From: Variovorax sp.
GTDB taxonomy: Bacteria > Pseudomonadota > Gammaproteobacteria > Burkholderiales > Burkholderiaceae_C
Assembly (NCBI GenBank): GCA_004210915.1
Contig: SEGS01000003.1
Coordinates: 1-64,000 of the forward strand
Direction of reading: 5' to 3'
Length of the DNA stretch: 64,000 bases
The notes under the pieces are model-generated. The model was not told the DNA's origin, made no database searches, and worked only from the letters and a program-made list of their open reading frames with translations. Made by a program: the position numbers and the translations under genes. Below, in pieces: positions 53,301-59,897 of this stretch. The stretch's first letter is position 1; each line of letters opens with the position of its first letter.

Positions 53301-55780
53301 ACCACGGCGCCTGCATAGCTCCCTTCGAGCACCATGGACTTGCCCGCCAGGATCTGCACCGAGCCGGCCTTGCGACCTTCTGTGTAGCCGCCTTCCATCG
53401 TGTCGCGGCCGATGACGGACGAGGCGAATTCTTCCGAGACGCCCCAGCGCTCGTGGTTGCGGGCGTAGCGCCCGGCGATGCCCGTGTAATCCATGTCCGG
53501 CAAAGCCTTGTCCATGGTGTAGATGCGGCCGTCGGCACCCATCAGCTTGGTCGACGTGTTCAGGCCGTCGGTATAACGCACCGAGCCGCCGGAGACATCG
53601 AGCAGGGAGCCTTGCCGCGTGATGAAGTCACCACCCGCACGTATCCGGATGCTGCCGGCATCGGTCGAAAGTTCTGCCAGGTCAGTCTTGCCGACGCCGA
53701 CCCAGCCCGCGACATCCGCGAGCGGCGTGCCGACCCAGGCACCCGGGATGAAGGTCTTGCCGTCAGGGCCCGTGACCCACTGCACGCCGGCCATCGGGCC
53801 GTCGGTAAAAATCCCGCCGGCGCGGCGATCGATGACCACCTTCTGGCCGCGCAGCCAGGAGTCGACCAGCAGCGGCGAGTCGCGCAGCTCGTTGATGCGC
53901 AATTCTGCCGTGATGAAGTTGCGCGACATGTCCACCCGCATGTCACGCAGGCCGGCGACGCTCAGAAAGGAGTCGCTGTCGAGATAGATGCGGCTGCTGT
54001 TGTCGGTGCTGCCTGGCTTGTCGGGCACATGCGCCAGCAGCGGATTGACCGCCGAGTCCAGCGTGATCTGTCCGGCCGGCACCAGGACACCGGCATGCGG
54101 CCGCACGTCTATCAGCTGACCGTACATTGCGACGCGACCTGGCTGGTAGCGGGTGGCCAGCGCGGTGGCTTCGATTTCAGTGGTGTCGGCGGTGTCCGGC
54201 ATGACCAGCGTGATGCTGCCGGGGCCCAGGGCCAGCGTCCCCGCGGACCAGGTCCTGAGGGCATCGACGCCGTCGGCGTAGTACTGCATGCCCAGACCCC
54301 ATGCGCGCAGCAGGATGGAACCATTGCGGTTGTTGAGCGCCGTGCTGGAGGACAGCACGCCGTCCTGCCGGACGTCCTGGGCCTGCAGCGTGATGTTGCC
54401 ACGCGCGGATTCCACCGTGCCGCTGTTGACCACCTCATAGCCGACCGCCCGGGCACGCGCCGCCATCTCGGGCAGCACGACGTTGCGGATGCCCGCCACG
54501 AACTGGGCATCGGCGTAGACGGGCGATAAATTCATCGCGCCCATCAGTTGACCGCCCGTGAAGGCCCAGCCCGGCACGGCAGACGCGGCCACGTCTAGGC
54601 CGCGCACCGGGTTGAGGTCGTCGATGGTCGGGCTTTTGAGGTAAATATTCTCGCCAGCGGCGAGGATCACCTGGCCATCGGGCGCCGAGAGCCGGCCCGC
54701 GTTCGAAACCCTGGGTGCGAACAACATCAGCTTGCCGCCGCTGTTGACGTCGAGCTGGGCGCCAGCCTGAACGCTGACCGGGCCTGGCGCCGCACCTGGA
54801 TCGAAACGGTTCACCAGGCCGAGCTGATCCGGCTGGCCATTGACGCCCGGCACAAAACCACCCGCGCCATAGATGAACGGCTGCTCGGAGCTGAAGGCGC
54901 CGAACTGCGGGATCGGGAAGTCATTGCCCTGGTTGGACATGCGCTGCGGGTTGTTGATGCCGGCGTTGAACTGCGCATCGCTCAGCGCGAGCGAACTGGC
55001 CACCAGCGAGCGCGTATTGACCTGTGAGCTGCCGTTGAAGATGATGCCGTTGCGGTTGACGATGTAGACCGCGCCGCCCGCCTTGATCTGCCCGGCGATC
55101 TCGCTCGGCTTGCCGCTCGGATCGTTCACCCGGTTGAAGGCGATATAGCTGTTGGTGCCGTCGGCTTTGGCACCACCCTTCTGGTCGAACTGCACCGTCG
55201 TGTGCTTGCCGACGTTGAAAGTCTCCCAGTTGAGGATGGCTTTCTCGGCCGTCTGCTGGATGCCGACCACGGTCTTGCCGTCTGCGGCGCCTTGCGTCGG
55301 CGCGTTGGCGTTCAGCCAGCCTTTCGTCAGGCTGTTGGTATCCACGACCAGGCCACCGGGGACGAGGCCATCGGGCGTGTCCGAGGCGGCGTCCACTGCG
55401 GCCTGGCGCGCGGCGAGCTGCGCGGCCTGCTGGGCAGCGATCGTTCTCGCGGCCGCGTTCAAGTTACCCAGCGAGCGCTCCAGCGCCGCGTTGCCTGCCG
55501 GCCTGGTGCCTTGAGGGTTGGTGAGGCTTGACGCCGGCTGGCCGTTCGGCAGCAGCCCGGTCCGCAACGCCTGGTCATGCACGACGCCCTTGCCCGCAAA
55601 CCAGGCGCTGCTGAATGCACGCTGTGCATGGGCGGGCGCGGCCAGGCCGCCCGCTGCCAGCATCACGGCAATGGCCCGGGCAAGCGGCTTCAACTGCCGC
55701 CAGCCTGGCGAGGCCGGCACGCCTTCGTCCGGCCGGATCTGGTGGGTTGCGTTTTCCTGCGCGGGCTGGCGTGGTGGCAT
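44342..55780 (-). CDS. Giant filamentous-haemagglutinin-like surface protein B (TPS domain, DUF3739)
   Basis: 3,812 residues and colinear with giant A for nearly its full length. The signal peptide ends near AHA52, and both mature proteins start QRAFS. The secretion domain has NWETFNVGKHTTVQFDQ and VYIVNRNGIIFNGSSQVN. The body is beta-helix repeat, with an EF-hand-like loop at about 2,095-2,106 (DDNFDGVIDARD). The C-terminal DUF3739 part includes LPSVFTVRVLGFGNEP. A central stretch (about 51.38-51.72 kb) is unrelated to A and has two cysteines (DPDCYFPGAVDGICD). The leader has only a weak AAAGA ribosome site. It is preceded by its own STN-TonB, sigma and FecR genes, as for giant A. It is probably a secreted fibrous adhesin; the transporter is not in the window. 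Confidence 0.9.
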   Translation of the reverse strand: MPPRQPAQENATHQIRPDEGVPASPGWRQLKPLARAIAVMLAAGGLAAPAHAQRAFSSAWFAGKGVVHDQALRTGLLPNGQPASSLTNPQGTRPAGNAALERSLGNLNAAARTIAAQQAAQLAARQAAVDAASDTPDGLVPGGLVVDTNSLTKGWLNANAPTQGAADGKTVVGIQQTAEKAILNWETFNVGKHTTVQFDQKGGAKADGTNSYIAFNRVNDPSGKPSEIAGQIKAGGAVYIVNRNGIIFNGSSQVNTRSLVASSLALSDAQFNAGINNPQRMSNQGNDFPIPQFGAFSSEQPFIYGAGGFVPGVNGQPDQLGLVNRFDPGAAPGPVSVQAGAQLDVNSGGKLMLFAPRVSNAGRLSAPDGQVILAAGENIYLKSPTIDDLNPVRGLDVAASAVPGWAFTGGQLMGAMNLSPVYADAQFVAGIRNVVLPEMAARARAVGYEVVNSGTVESARGNITLQAQDVRQDGVLSSSTALNNRNGSILLRAWGLGMQYYADGVDALRTWSAGTLALGPGSITLVMPDTADTTEIEATALATRYQPGRVAMYGQLIDVRPHAGVLVPAGQITLDSAVNPLLAHVPDKPGSTDNSSRIYLDSDSFLSVAGLRDMRVDMSRNFITAELRINELRDSPLLVDSWLRGQKVVIDRRAGGIFTDGPMAGVQWVTGPDGKTFIPGAWVGTPLADVAGWVGVGKTDLAELSTDAGSIRIRAGGDFITRQGSLLDVSGGSVRYTDGLNTSTKLMGADGRIYTMDKALPDMDYTGIAGRYARNHERWGVSEEFASSVIGRDTMEGGYTEGRKAGSVQILAGKSMVLEGSYAGAVVVGDRQQKQPSKGQGGRLDFGGGSVEDRPWSLGELIISHDAHRLAAGFGSGSMLGQDFVAAPRPGRNETPGKLTYLLDDTLSESGMGAVNFNLLRDFTLEENATLQMAAGTSVGIGQFENSTNRLTINGRIVAPGGQIGVAAAMGTLQIGQHGRLDTAGEWVNTWLDGQLPARWAMNGGSLLLSAKTFEVDSRAVLDVSGGGRVDAGGKGLPRLRAGNAGSVSLSGVGALTDLGALDLRAWSAGSAGSLGIVTEAPVHIGGGRAEAIAAGALWLPEGLYAERGFGQFSIAINNGINPQNPGAIVIANGAQIRQLASSLDLSGFDYRLLASGQRLAGAAPVAIRPLQDRLAFTPSSLLLSSSGDIEVGAGALAATDTGGRIELRSDKGQIVVRGTLDAPAGSITLAGRNIALESGASLLARGVPVVYTDGSGRRVGRVLDGGSVTVDASGGVLALQAGSLIDVSGASAVVDGVATGLIRGAAPDRRLASNGGAITIAGSGLMESSLVARAGGAGARGGRLSFELDAPAAEGGTPQDQLKRGLVDPDCYFPGAVDGICDYSEGWRQALDFDWAPGYIEYGYEVNGPRVLTSALMAQLAEIRELVLSDKLAAPGTRAPLDAAAFGLSADALDFFRDNFFYDETLRNVLQSPGQAYALTVRPGGFAGGGFADLALTGTTRLDHVDLALARSITVTGDLTGHAGSSSSLRAPHIVLNGAPQLSPQTPPPVRADAGGQLLVAAGLLDLALNQSTRISGYRTTQLEGGEIRMGAAMPEVEGPDARYRVYIDVDGDLVLRAGQVYPSSATTAVVRAGDAIRVERLGSEAGAPPLSAGGTLRLEAPVIGQNGVLRAPFGQIELLASERLTLGAGSITSVSGAGLVVPYGTLVNNEHWHDPLLAVDATAPGNGSLVAPPEKRISLKSPDVVLGKGAVVDISGGGDLYAWEFVPGPGGSHDVLKVPGMYAILPGYSASAPLDGNTGGGTGGSPGASGASGSGQRIWLAGGPGLPAGWYTLLPARYALLPGAFAVQGNGAQWSVPGAKPVAVADGSVVMQGRMGDAHGGAQDAEPSAWRVMSGATLRKYTEYNEALANDFFSSEAFRLTQYRLNGQNIVTPRLPGDGGAVVFDATRSLVLDGTLRSAPDKGGRGGLVDIAGQKIAIVGAAQDSAGLQADGYLVIDAASLSNFGAGSLLVGGKRQGNALGLSLDVTATDVIVRNGAGSELYGSEIILAASGQVGIEAGSVITTRGTAGASSGKLVVKPRVTAVYTDPDGQLDDNFDGVIDARDAADDVLTTPSRDYGALVRLSAGGATSVVRENVDTTTGGLVRIGAGATLAGGMSLLIDATGNTELAGSARISASDLSVASGRISFGGGTGGMVLDTASLARLSDSSQLTLRSYSGFDFYSSIDLGAAGLRSLTFDGAVFRGIGDGAINVRGETVSLVNSGGSAPAGQNPAPGSRPLGSLSIDAATLVLGEGHKDFSGLGSVLLSGSTQIIGAGNGTLDAGVAMLALRTPLLTGRGGAAQAITTTASLQVLAAPVADSTGLQDSLGTRLSLRGSSIQFDGRAVALGGSIDMTATAGSVVVGEHALVDVGGFARQFFDVSDYADAGRITLASLGGDVNLQAGSRLNLAAHAGGGSAGTLSLAASGGGTVVLDGAIAAQAGAGGRAGSFTLDIAALPDFAAFSERLNDAGFNRSRQFRIRQGDVVLGGLTTVEDFGLVADQGSINITGTIDARSAFGGAIRITGADGVAMQQGAQLLAGATGAFGSGRVTLEAAGGQLNLKGGLVDVAGNEGGKVRLRARQNAAHDDLDATAVNVRIAGARSAVLEGVSSYNVADYDGATVDSVKADAMAHAAQFAAASGAIQNRLGTSVAVMPGITISSAGDLALNSDWNLFTDFTDLAGQREGTLTLRAGGKLAINGNLSDGFDQAGRAGTLQQGASWNLRLLAGADLDSADMLALKPPAALAAGQGSITIGKANTSTGTDADNGAGWLVRTGTGDLEVRAGGDVTLAHRDSVIYTAGRKDLSTWSDFTTASLNATYGIEGGNLDIAAQGSISAAPSNQRYTEWLNRQGNVNAQFVFGEYSASEYGVRPDGSYGPILRAAEQSSWWINYGEFRQGVAALGGGNVKVTAGGDLTDLGVSLATNLRLRGGRTTGEATTSEMRNGGALTVDAGGAIRGGQYYVARGAGDIRANETAAGRSITVRTDDNNGNVTTQVFPLAPVLALGDATLKLRTAGDLKLQSVIDPLLVRYGDTFTESGRLFDHGAFMSGYTDRSALDLSSTGGDITLVNQGAYIFRDLLFSNNTREDNGLGGKSANRYPALTHVTAMNGSLDIQGPAYLMPGTTSDLRLLAREDIRFDNVSGIRYPNQARAEIVMAYATPSMMPSAQAPVGGDGFDHQVNLDALLHNIQGITDIGATQKNYYASLRNPGVLALAGDYQPSRIYAAQGSITGMDLTASEQTWTRAGTDIRGLYLRARNVHASDTTLLEAGNDILAMAPLQGRRSAELLIEGAGSLVLSAGRDVYADQLEVQSLGNQLYDLNNRPIADTQVRGLPAQGASITVMAGINAAAGYDAFAGAYLDPSKVAAMPDYLKARAADGSVLPIYLTDGVETRRNGADKTVRRGLVSYMKDMTGETLAPLDAWVRFRELPQLAQQQFIRQVYMLELRDGGRDQNEPGVAGLPLNGGFNRGYAAISALFPGDSWKGDVAANKLMLRTMSGGDVSVLTPGGSLQVAALGTTVPDGYGLVTLASGHISVFAKDDVVVNRSRILSFVPEASARGSDQIIWSSDGDIDAGRGSKTVRVPSAPEVLTDVDANTTVREKSDMSGSGIGTVGDGDVDLLAPKGTVNAGDAGVRVAGNLNIAALHVLNADNIEVEGEIKGLPVIAAVNIGALTNASAAASQAAVAAQDVLQRERSAARQNLPSVFTVRVLGFGNEPMEAAPPARGAAAPANTALQVSYDTGSSFQVLGRGRLDPAQRARLTEAEQRRLAE
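55029..55279 (-). repeat. Near-identical tract shared with giant A (copy B)
   Basis: Partner of 37250-37500: 251 bases with four mismatches. It encodes the core of the secretion domain, from KTVVGI to the NRNGIIFNGS segment. Confidence 0.9.
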
Positions 55781-55846
55781 GTCAGGTTTCTTTCAAGGCG
55801 TTTTCGTTTGAACAGCTGACCCACCCGGTGCAGGCAGTCATGCGTT

Positions 55847-55852
55847 CTAGAC
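55847..55852 (-). promoter_or_regulatory. Candidate ECF -10 element (GTCTAG) before giant B
   Basis: On the minus strand this reads CCGTCTAGAA, 67 bases before the start codon, matching the position of GTCTAG before giant A. The -35 is not identifiable. Confidence 0.3.
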
Positions 55853-56045
55853 GGATGCCGGCATCAAAAGCTGTACGCTTTGCACACGCCAGCTGCGCTT
55901 TATTTACGCGCCCTTGCCGATTCATGTGCAACGCCCATCCATCGCCGGAAAGCTCCAGGCATGTCGGCGCCATGACAGTCACGACACTGACTTGCGGCAG
56001 ATCGCCCTCAACAGCCTTGTCGATGCCCTGCTGCAGCCCCGCAGG

Positions 56046-57095
56046 TCAGCTCAGCACCACCACGCCGCCGGGCAGCGACGTCACTTCGAGCCTGAACAGT
56101 CGCTGGATCTGCGCAATGGCCATGTCCAGGTCGCGGATGTAGAAACGTCCGCTCACCGGTTTGACGGCCAGCGCCTGCCCGATCAGCACCACGCGCCCCG
56201 GGCGGTAGCGATTGATCTCTTCGACCACCTGCGCCAGCGCGGTCCGATGAAAACTCAGGATGCCTTCGCGCCAGCCCGCTGCTGCCGCGTTGTCGACGCG
56301 GCTCACGGTACCCATCGTGCCCAACCTGGCCAGTGTGTCGCGGCCATAGACCAGTCGCTGGCCCGACGCCAACGGCTGCGACCGACCGGCCAGAGACAGT
56401 TCAAGCACGCCCTCCCTGCAGGTCAGGGATATGGTTTTCGCCAGCTGGCGAACCTCAAAAACCGCCCGCGTGGCGCGCACGCGGCCACCGCCTGCAAAGA
56501 CAGTGAAGGCCTGCGAGTCCGGTGTCCGCGCCACATCGACTGCGACCTCGCCGTCAACGAGGTCGATGCCGTGGGTAAGGCCGTTGTCCGCGCGCAAGCT
56601 GATGCTGCTGCGGGTGTTCAGTTCGACCTTGACGTCGGGCGCCAGCGCGAGCAGGCGCTGCTCGCCCGTGCCGGTCTTGTAGTCGGCCTGCATCGATTGC
56701 AGCGAGGGCCACAAATCCATCGGCGGATGGAGCAGCAACACGCCGGCTGCAGTAGCAGAAGCCGCCACTGCGCCGCCCATGAACACACGCCGCCGCATGA
56801 CGGGCGCGCGGCTGCCCAGCGGCGCGCGACGCAGCGCGTGGAGCTCCACGTCCCCTTCGGCGGCCAGCTCTGCCGCAGGGCGCAGTGCGGCCCACTGTAG
56901 ATGCGCAGCCGCAAACGCCCGCCGGTGCGCTGGGCTGGTGGCGCACCAGCGCTCGAGCGCACGTGCGTCCGACCGGCGCGCTGCGCCGGAGCCCAACTTG
57001 CGCACCCAGTCTTTAGCCTGCTGCTCCAGCAGGTCCGGCGCGCGGGGGCCGCCATCGCGAGGCAGGCCTTGTTGCGGATACTTCATCACGTCCAT
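56046..57095 (-). CDS. FecR-like anti-sigma/signal-transfer protein B
   Basis: 349 residues, paralogous to FecR-like A throughout. The anti-sigma N-terminus (LLEQQAKDWVRKLGSGAARR, then WCATSPAHRRAFAAAHLQW) is followed by a membrane segment at about 101-126 preceded by arginines (MRRRVFMGGAVAAS). The FecR domain (DYKTGTGEQRLLALAPDVKV, ELNTRSSISLRADNG) leads to an end of VTSLPGGVVVLS. The twin or triple arginine before the membrane helix occurs in both copies and could allow Tat-dependent insertion. It lies 201 bases after its sigma gene, a longer gap than in copy A. Confidence 0.9.
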   Translation of the reverse strand: MDVMKYPQQGLPRDGGPRAPDLLEQQAKDWVRKLGSGAARRSDARALERWCATSPAHRRAFAAAHLQWAALRPAAELAAEGDVELHALRRAPLGSRAPVMRRRVFMGGAVAASATAAGVLLLHPPMDLWPSLQSMQADYKTGTGEQRLLALAPDVKVELNTRSSISLRADNGLTHGIDLVDGEVAVDVARTPDSQAFTVFAGGGRVRATRAVFEVRQLAKTISLTCREGVLELSLAGRSQPLASGQRLVYGRDTLARLGTMGTVSRVDNAAAAGWREGILSFHRTALAQVVEEINRYRPGRVVLIGQALAVKPVSGRFYIRDLDMAIAQIQRLFRLEVTSLPGGVVVLS

Positions 57096-57296
57096 CTTCT
57101 TACGGGAGACACGCGGCGCCGATGGCCGCCTGCGTCAGGGTGTCTGGTTCATTTGCGGTCGCGGTCGCAGTTGCGGTCGATGCAGTTCTCCGGCCCGATA
57201 TAGACCAGACGGTTGGCGCGGTGCAAAGCTGCACGCCAATGTCGTGGGGCGCGGAGTGCCTGTTACCGCGAAGGACACGTGACCGGGTGCAGGCGC

Positions 57297-57833
57297 TCAT
57301 CGCATCCGCTCCGTCAGGTAGTCGTGCGCGCGCTTGAGTTCGCGGTCCACCAGGCTCAACGAAACACCCAGGCGCTCGGCCACCTCCTGGCGCGGCATCT
57401 CGTCCACGCGGATCAGGATCAGGATCCGGCGGCGGCGCGGCGGCATTTCAGCCATGACCTCTGCCAGCCGCTCGGCCTCGGAGCGCGCTTCGGCGGTTTG
57501 CGCCGGGCCCGGCGCCGTGTCGGCGAGGTTTTCAAACACGAGTTCGACCTCCTCGCCGGTCAGGAAGCGGTTGTCGGCGCGCAGCCGGTCCAGCGCAGCA
57601 TTGGTCGCCATGCGCATCAGGTAACTCAGCGGGTATTGCACCGGCTCGCGCGAGTCACCTGTCTTCGAGTCGCCGGCGTCCGCCGCATCCTGCGATTGCA
57701 GGCGCACCCAGGTGTCCTGCAGGGCGTCGCCCGCCAGGTCGACATTGCCGAGCTGCAAGGTCAGCCGGCGCTTGAGGTCGTCATAGCGCTTGAGCATGAA
57801 GTCGCGCAGGGGCGCGAAGCCGGATGCGCTCAT
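57297..57833 (-). CDS. FecI-like ECF sigma factor B
   Basis: 178 residues with region 2 (RDFMLKRYDDLKRRLTLQLG, DALQDTWVRLQS, YPLSYLMRMATNAALDRLRA) and region 4 (MAEMPPRRRRILILIRVDEM, PRQEVAERLGVSLSLVDREL). It lacks the acidic tail of paralogue A. The ATG at 57833 overlaps the stop of the STN-TonB gene (ATGA), so the two are translationally coupled. The region 4 helix-turn-helix differs from A (GVSLSLVDREL against GVSARLVGLEL), so the two sigma factors may recognise different -35 elements. Confidence 0.92.
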   Translation of the reverse strand: MSASGFAPLRDFMLKRYDDLKRRLTLQLGNVDLAGDALQDTWVRLQSQDAADAGDSKTGDSREPVQYPLSYLMRMATNAALDRLRADNRFLTGEEVELVFENLADTAPGPAQTAEARSEAERLAEVMAEMPPRRRRILILIRVDEMPRQEVAERLGVSLSLVDRELKRAHDYLTERMR

Positions 57834-58561
57834 GGCACGGCAGCGCATTCGCGCGAGGTCGCCGGCCTGGGCAAGACCAGCATGACGAACGGCTGCGCCA
57901 CGTCGGCGGCCGGGGCACCGGAGCCGGCACTCGCGCCGATGTCGATTTTCTGCAGTGCCGCCAACACCGCGGCGTCACGTGCGGCGCTGCCGGTCGATCC
58001 GAGCAGGCGCACATCCCGCACACGTCCTCGCGGGCCCAGGTTCAGGCTGAACGCCACCCGGAAATCCCCGCGCGCCAGATTCGGATCGGCGCAAAACGCC
58101 TTTCGCATGCCCGCCTGCAACAAAGCCTCAACGGGTTGCACGGGCTGCGTTTGAGCCAAGGGCGGCGAGGACAGCGCAGGCGAGGCGGCAACCACTGGTT
58201 CGAGCACGAAGGCGTCGTGCGCCGTGTAGTGCACGGCCAGCCCGCGGCCTTCCATCAGCAGCCCCAGCGCCACGTCCGGCGCGTACCAGCCGAGCAGCGT
58301 GTTCGAGACATGTCCTGCGGTGGCATCGGCACTATAGAAACCCGACCAGCCGGTGATGGCGCTGAACGCATCGAGCGCCGCGTGCAGGGGCTGCGATGCG
58401 ATGTCGAAGCGTCGAGGCGTGGCACCGTGAGGGCCAGGCGCGTGGCTGCGCTGCTGCGCGGCCTGCCCGACCCGCGGTGAAGCGTTCGCATCGCTCCCGT
58501 GGGCAACCGTCACCGCCGCACTCCACGCGAGCGCCATGGTGAAGGCGATGAGTCGGTCCAT
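57830..58561 (-). CDS. STN-domain/TonB-C fusion protein B
   Basis: 243 residues: signal peptide (MDRLIAFTMALAWSAAVTVA), a short linker, STN domain at about 50-121 (RRFDIASQPLHAALDAFSAI, LLMEGRGLAVHYTAHDAFVL) and TonB-C-like domain at about 150-231 (FSLNLGPRGRVRDVRLLGST, AVLAALQKIDIG). It matches fusion protein A in order and keeps one Cys before the TonB-C domain (C157) and one near the C-terminus (C239), as A does (C182, C260). There is no receptor barrel. As first gene of the second cassette, coupled to the sigma gene, it is the presumed periplasmic signal relay to FecR-like B. Confidence 0.85.
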   Translation of the reverse strand: MDRLIAFTMALAWSAAVTVAHGSDANASPRVGQAAQQRSHAPGPHGATPRRFDIASQPLHAALDAFSAITGWSGFYSADATAGHVSNTLLGWYAPDVALGLLMEGRGLAVHYTAHDAFVLEPVVAASPALSSPPLAQTQPVQPVEALLQAGMRKAFCADPNLARGDFRVAFSLNLGPRGRVRDVRLLGSTGSAARDAAVLAALQKIDIGASAGSGAPAADVAQPFVMLVLPRPATSRECAAVP

Positions 58562-58924
58562 GGGCGGTCAAAAAACATGTGGTGGGTACGGCAAGCCGCC
58601 AGGGGTCGCGCGTCGAACGCTGCGGAGAATGACGTGCGCCCGACCTGACGGCGACGTGGCGCGATGCTAGGGTTTGAATGTGACGGCGGCATGACTCGAA
58701 TCGAGGCAGCAGCGAGGGCGGATGTGGCATGCAACACGACCTTGACCACCGGTGGCTGGTCTCTTCGCCAACGCCCAAGGGCGAAGCCGGAAAAACCCGT
58801 TCGCCCGCCAGCGCAAATCCCTGCTGCACCTGAAGTCGAAAACACACCATGACCTGAAGCGGCGATGGCTCGCTGTCGTCGCGGCAAGGTCGACGCCAGG
58901 CCGCGACCTGACGCAGACATCCGT
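58562..58924. other. Spacer upstream of cassette B
   Basis: 363 bases between the end of the small unknown gene and the STN-TonB B start, all in leftward context. It should contain the promoter of cassette B. I see no convincing gene; overlapping frames on both strands look like GC-rich shadows. A TTGACC lies just before the STN-TonB start, too close to serve as its -35. Confidence 0.5.
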
Positions 58925-59212
58925 TCACTCCGGCAAGTCGGCGTCCGCTACGTCCGCGCTATCGCGACCGCTGCGGTCCCCATGCCTGCGCCCCTGCTCC
59001 ACCGCCATGCGCCGTGCCTGCAAAAGCTCGGCCTGCGTGATGCCGAACTCCTCCATCCCCTCGACCAGCAGCCGCAGGAAGGTCGCGCGCTGGCGCTGCC
59101 AGAAGAGGCCGGCCCGGCGCGTGCGTTCAAGCTCACGCAGGGTTGCCGCGTTGCGCTGCTGAGCGGTGACGACTTGCGCCGCCTCGAACCTTCCGTCGGG
59201 TGTCCTGCCCAC
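58925..59212 (-). CDS. Small charged protein of unknown function
   Basis: 95 residues, mostly helical and very Arg/Glu/Gln-rich (AAQVVTAQQRNAATLRELER, GLFWQRQRATFLRLLVEGME, EFGITQAELLQARRMAVEQG). No signal peptide or membrane segment is seen. The start is a GTG at 59212, 23 bases after the YbjN-family stop; no ATG is available. I recognise no family. Its position at the end of the porin-coil-PPIase-YbjN series and before cassette B suggests cotranscription with them. The middle (GITQAELLQARRMA) has a loosely helix-turn-helix look, not enough to call a DNA-binding domain. Confidence 0.55.
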   Translation of the reverse strand: MGRTPDGRFEAAQVVTAQQRNAATLRELERTRRAGLFWQRQRATFLRLLVEGMEEFGITQAELLQARRMAVEQGRRHGDRSGRDSADVADADLPE

Positions 59213-59235
59213 GCGAATGCCCCGTCCCGCCGCGA

Positions 59236-59832
59236 TCAGGCTGCTGCGGTTGCAGTTGCCGGCGCGGCTTCTTCAGCCGCCGTCTCTCCACTGGAGGTCT
59301 CACCAGTGGAGGCCTCGCCGGCCAGCGGTGCCGCGGCCGGCTTGAAATTTCGCAGGTGCAGGAAGAACTGGCCCATCATCTGCGTCCAGAGTTGAAGCGA
59401 CACCGACAGGTTGGCCGGCGTGATGCCGCCGGCGGCGATCACGTCCATCTCGAGCACGACGAAATCGCCGTGCTGCGCGACGCGGGCGAAACGCTTGGTG
59501 CGGTGCCATTCGCCCAGGACCTCGACCGGCAGCGTGCCGCCCTGCACGCGCAGCGGGCAGCTCAGCGTGAAGTCGGCATACTGGCCTGGCGCCATGGCGT
59601 TGCCCCACAGCACCTGGAAGCCGACGCCGTGGCTGGCGCTGTGCAGGCGAACGACGCCGTCCTGCTCGATGGCAGTCACCGCGCAACCGGCGGCCTTGAT
59701 GGCGTCGGAAACCTGGTCGGGTGTCATGAAGGTGATGATGGCCGCGTTGGCAGAAGGCGTGTCCTGCGCGGGCGCATCAGACGGCTGCGCGAACGCGTTG
59801 AAGGCCTGGGATTCGTTGTTTTCTCTGGACAT
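59236..59832 (-). CDS. YbjN-domain protein
   Basis: 198 residues from the ATG at 59832, which has AGGA seven bases upstream. The core (FMTPDQVSDAIKAAGCAVTA; VRLHSASHGVGFQVLWGN; ADFTLSCPLR; GDFVVLEMDVIAAGG) follows the YbjN pattern, a fold related to type III secretion chaperones. The N-terminus is polar and the C-terminus is a Glu/Thr/Ala-rich tail (SGETAAEEAAPATATAAA). There is no signal peptide, so it is cytoplasmic. E. coli YbjN affects motility, biofilm and stress responses by an unknown mechanism. Beside very large exported proteins a chaperone-like role is possible but unproven. Confidence 0.75.
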   Translation of the reverse strand: MSRENNESQAFNAFAQPSDAPAQDTPSANAAIITFMTPDQVSDAIKAAGCAVTAIEQDGVVRLHSASHGVGFQVLWGNAMAPGQYADFTLSCPLRVQGGTLPVEVLGEWHRTKRFARVAQHGDFVVLEMDVIAAGGITPANLSVSLQLWTQMMGQFFLHLRNFKPAAAPLAGEASTGETSSGETAAEEAAPATATAAA

Positions 59833-59897
59833 GTCGGGTTCCTGTGAGGGATGAAGCTGTAAACATTCGGGGGCATGGCTGGCCAGCCCGCCGCGGA

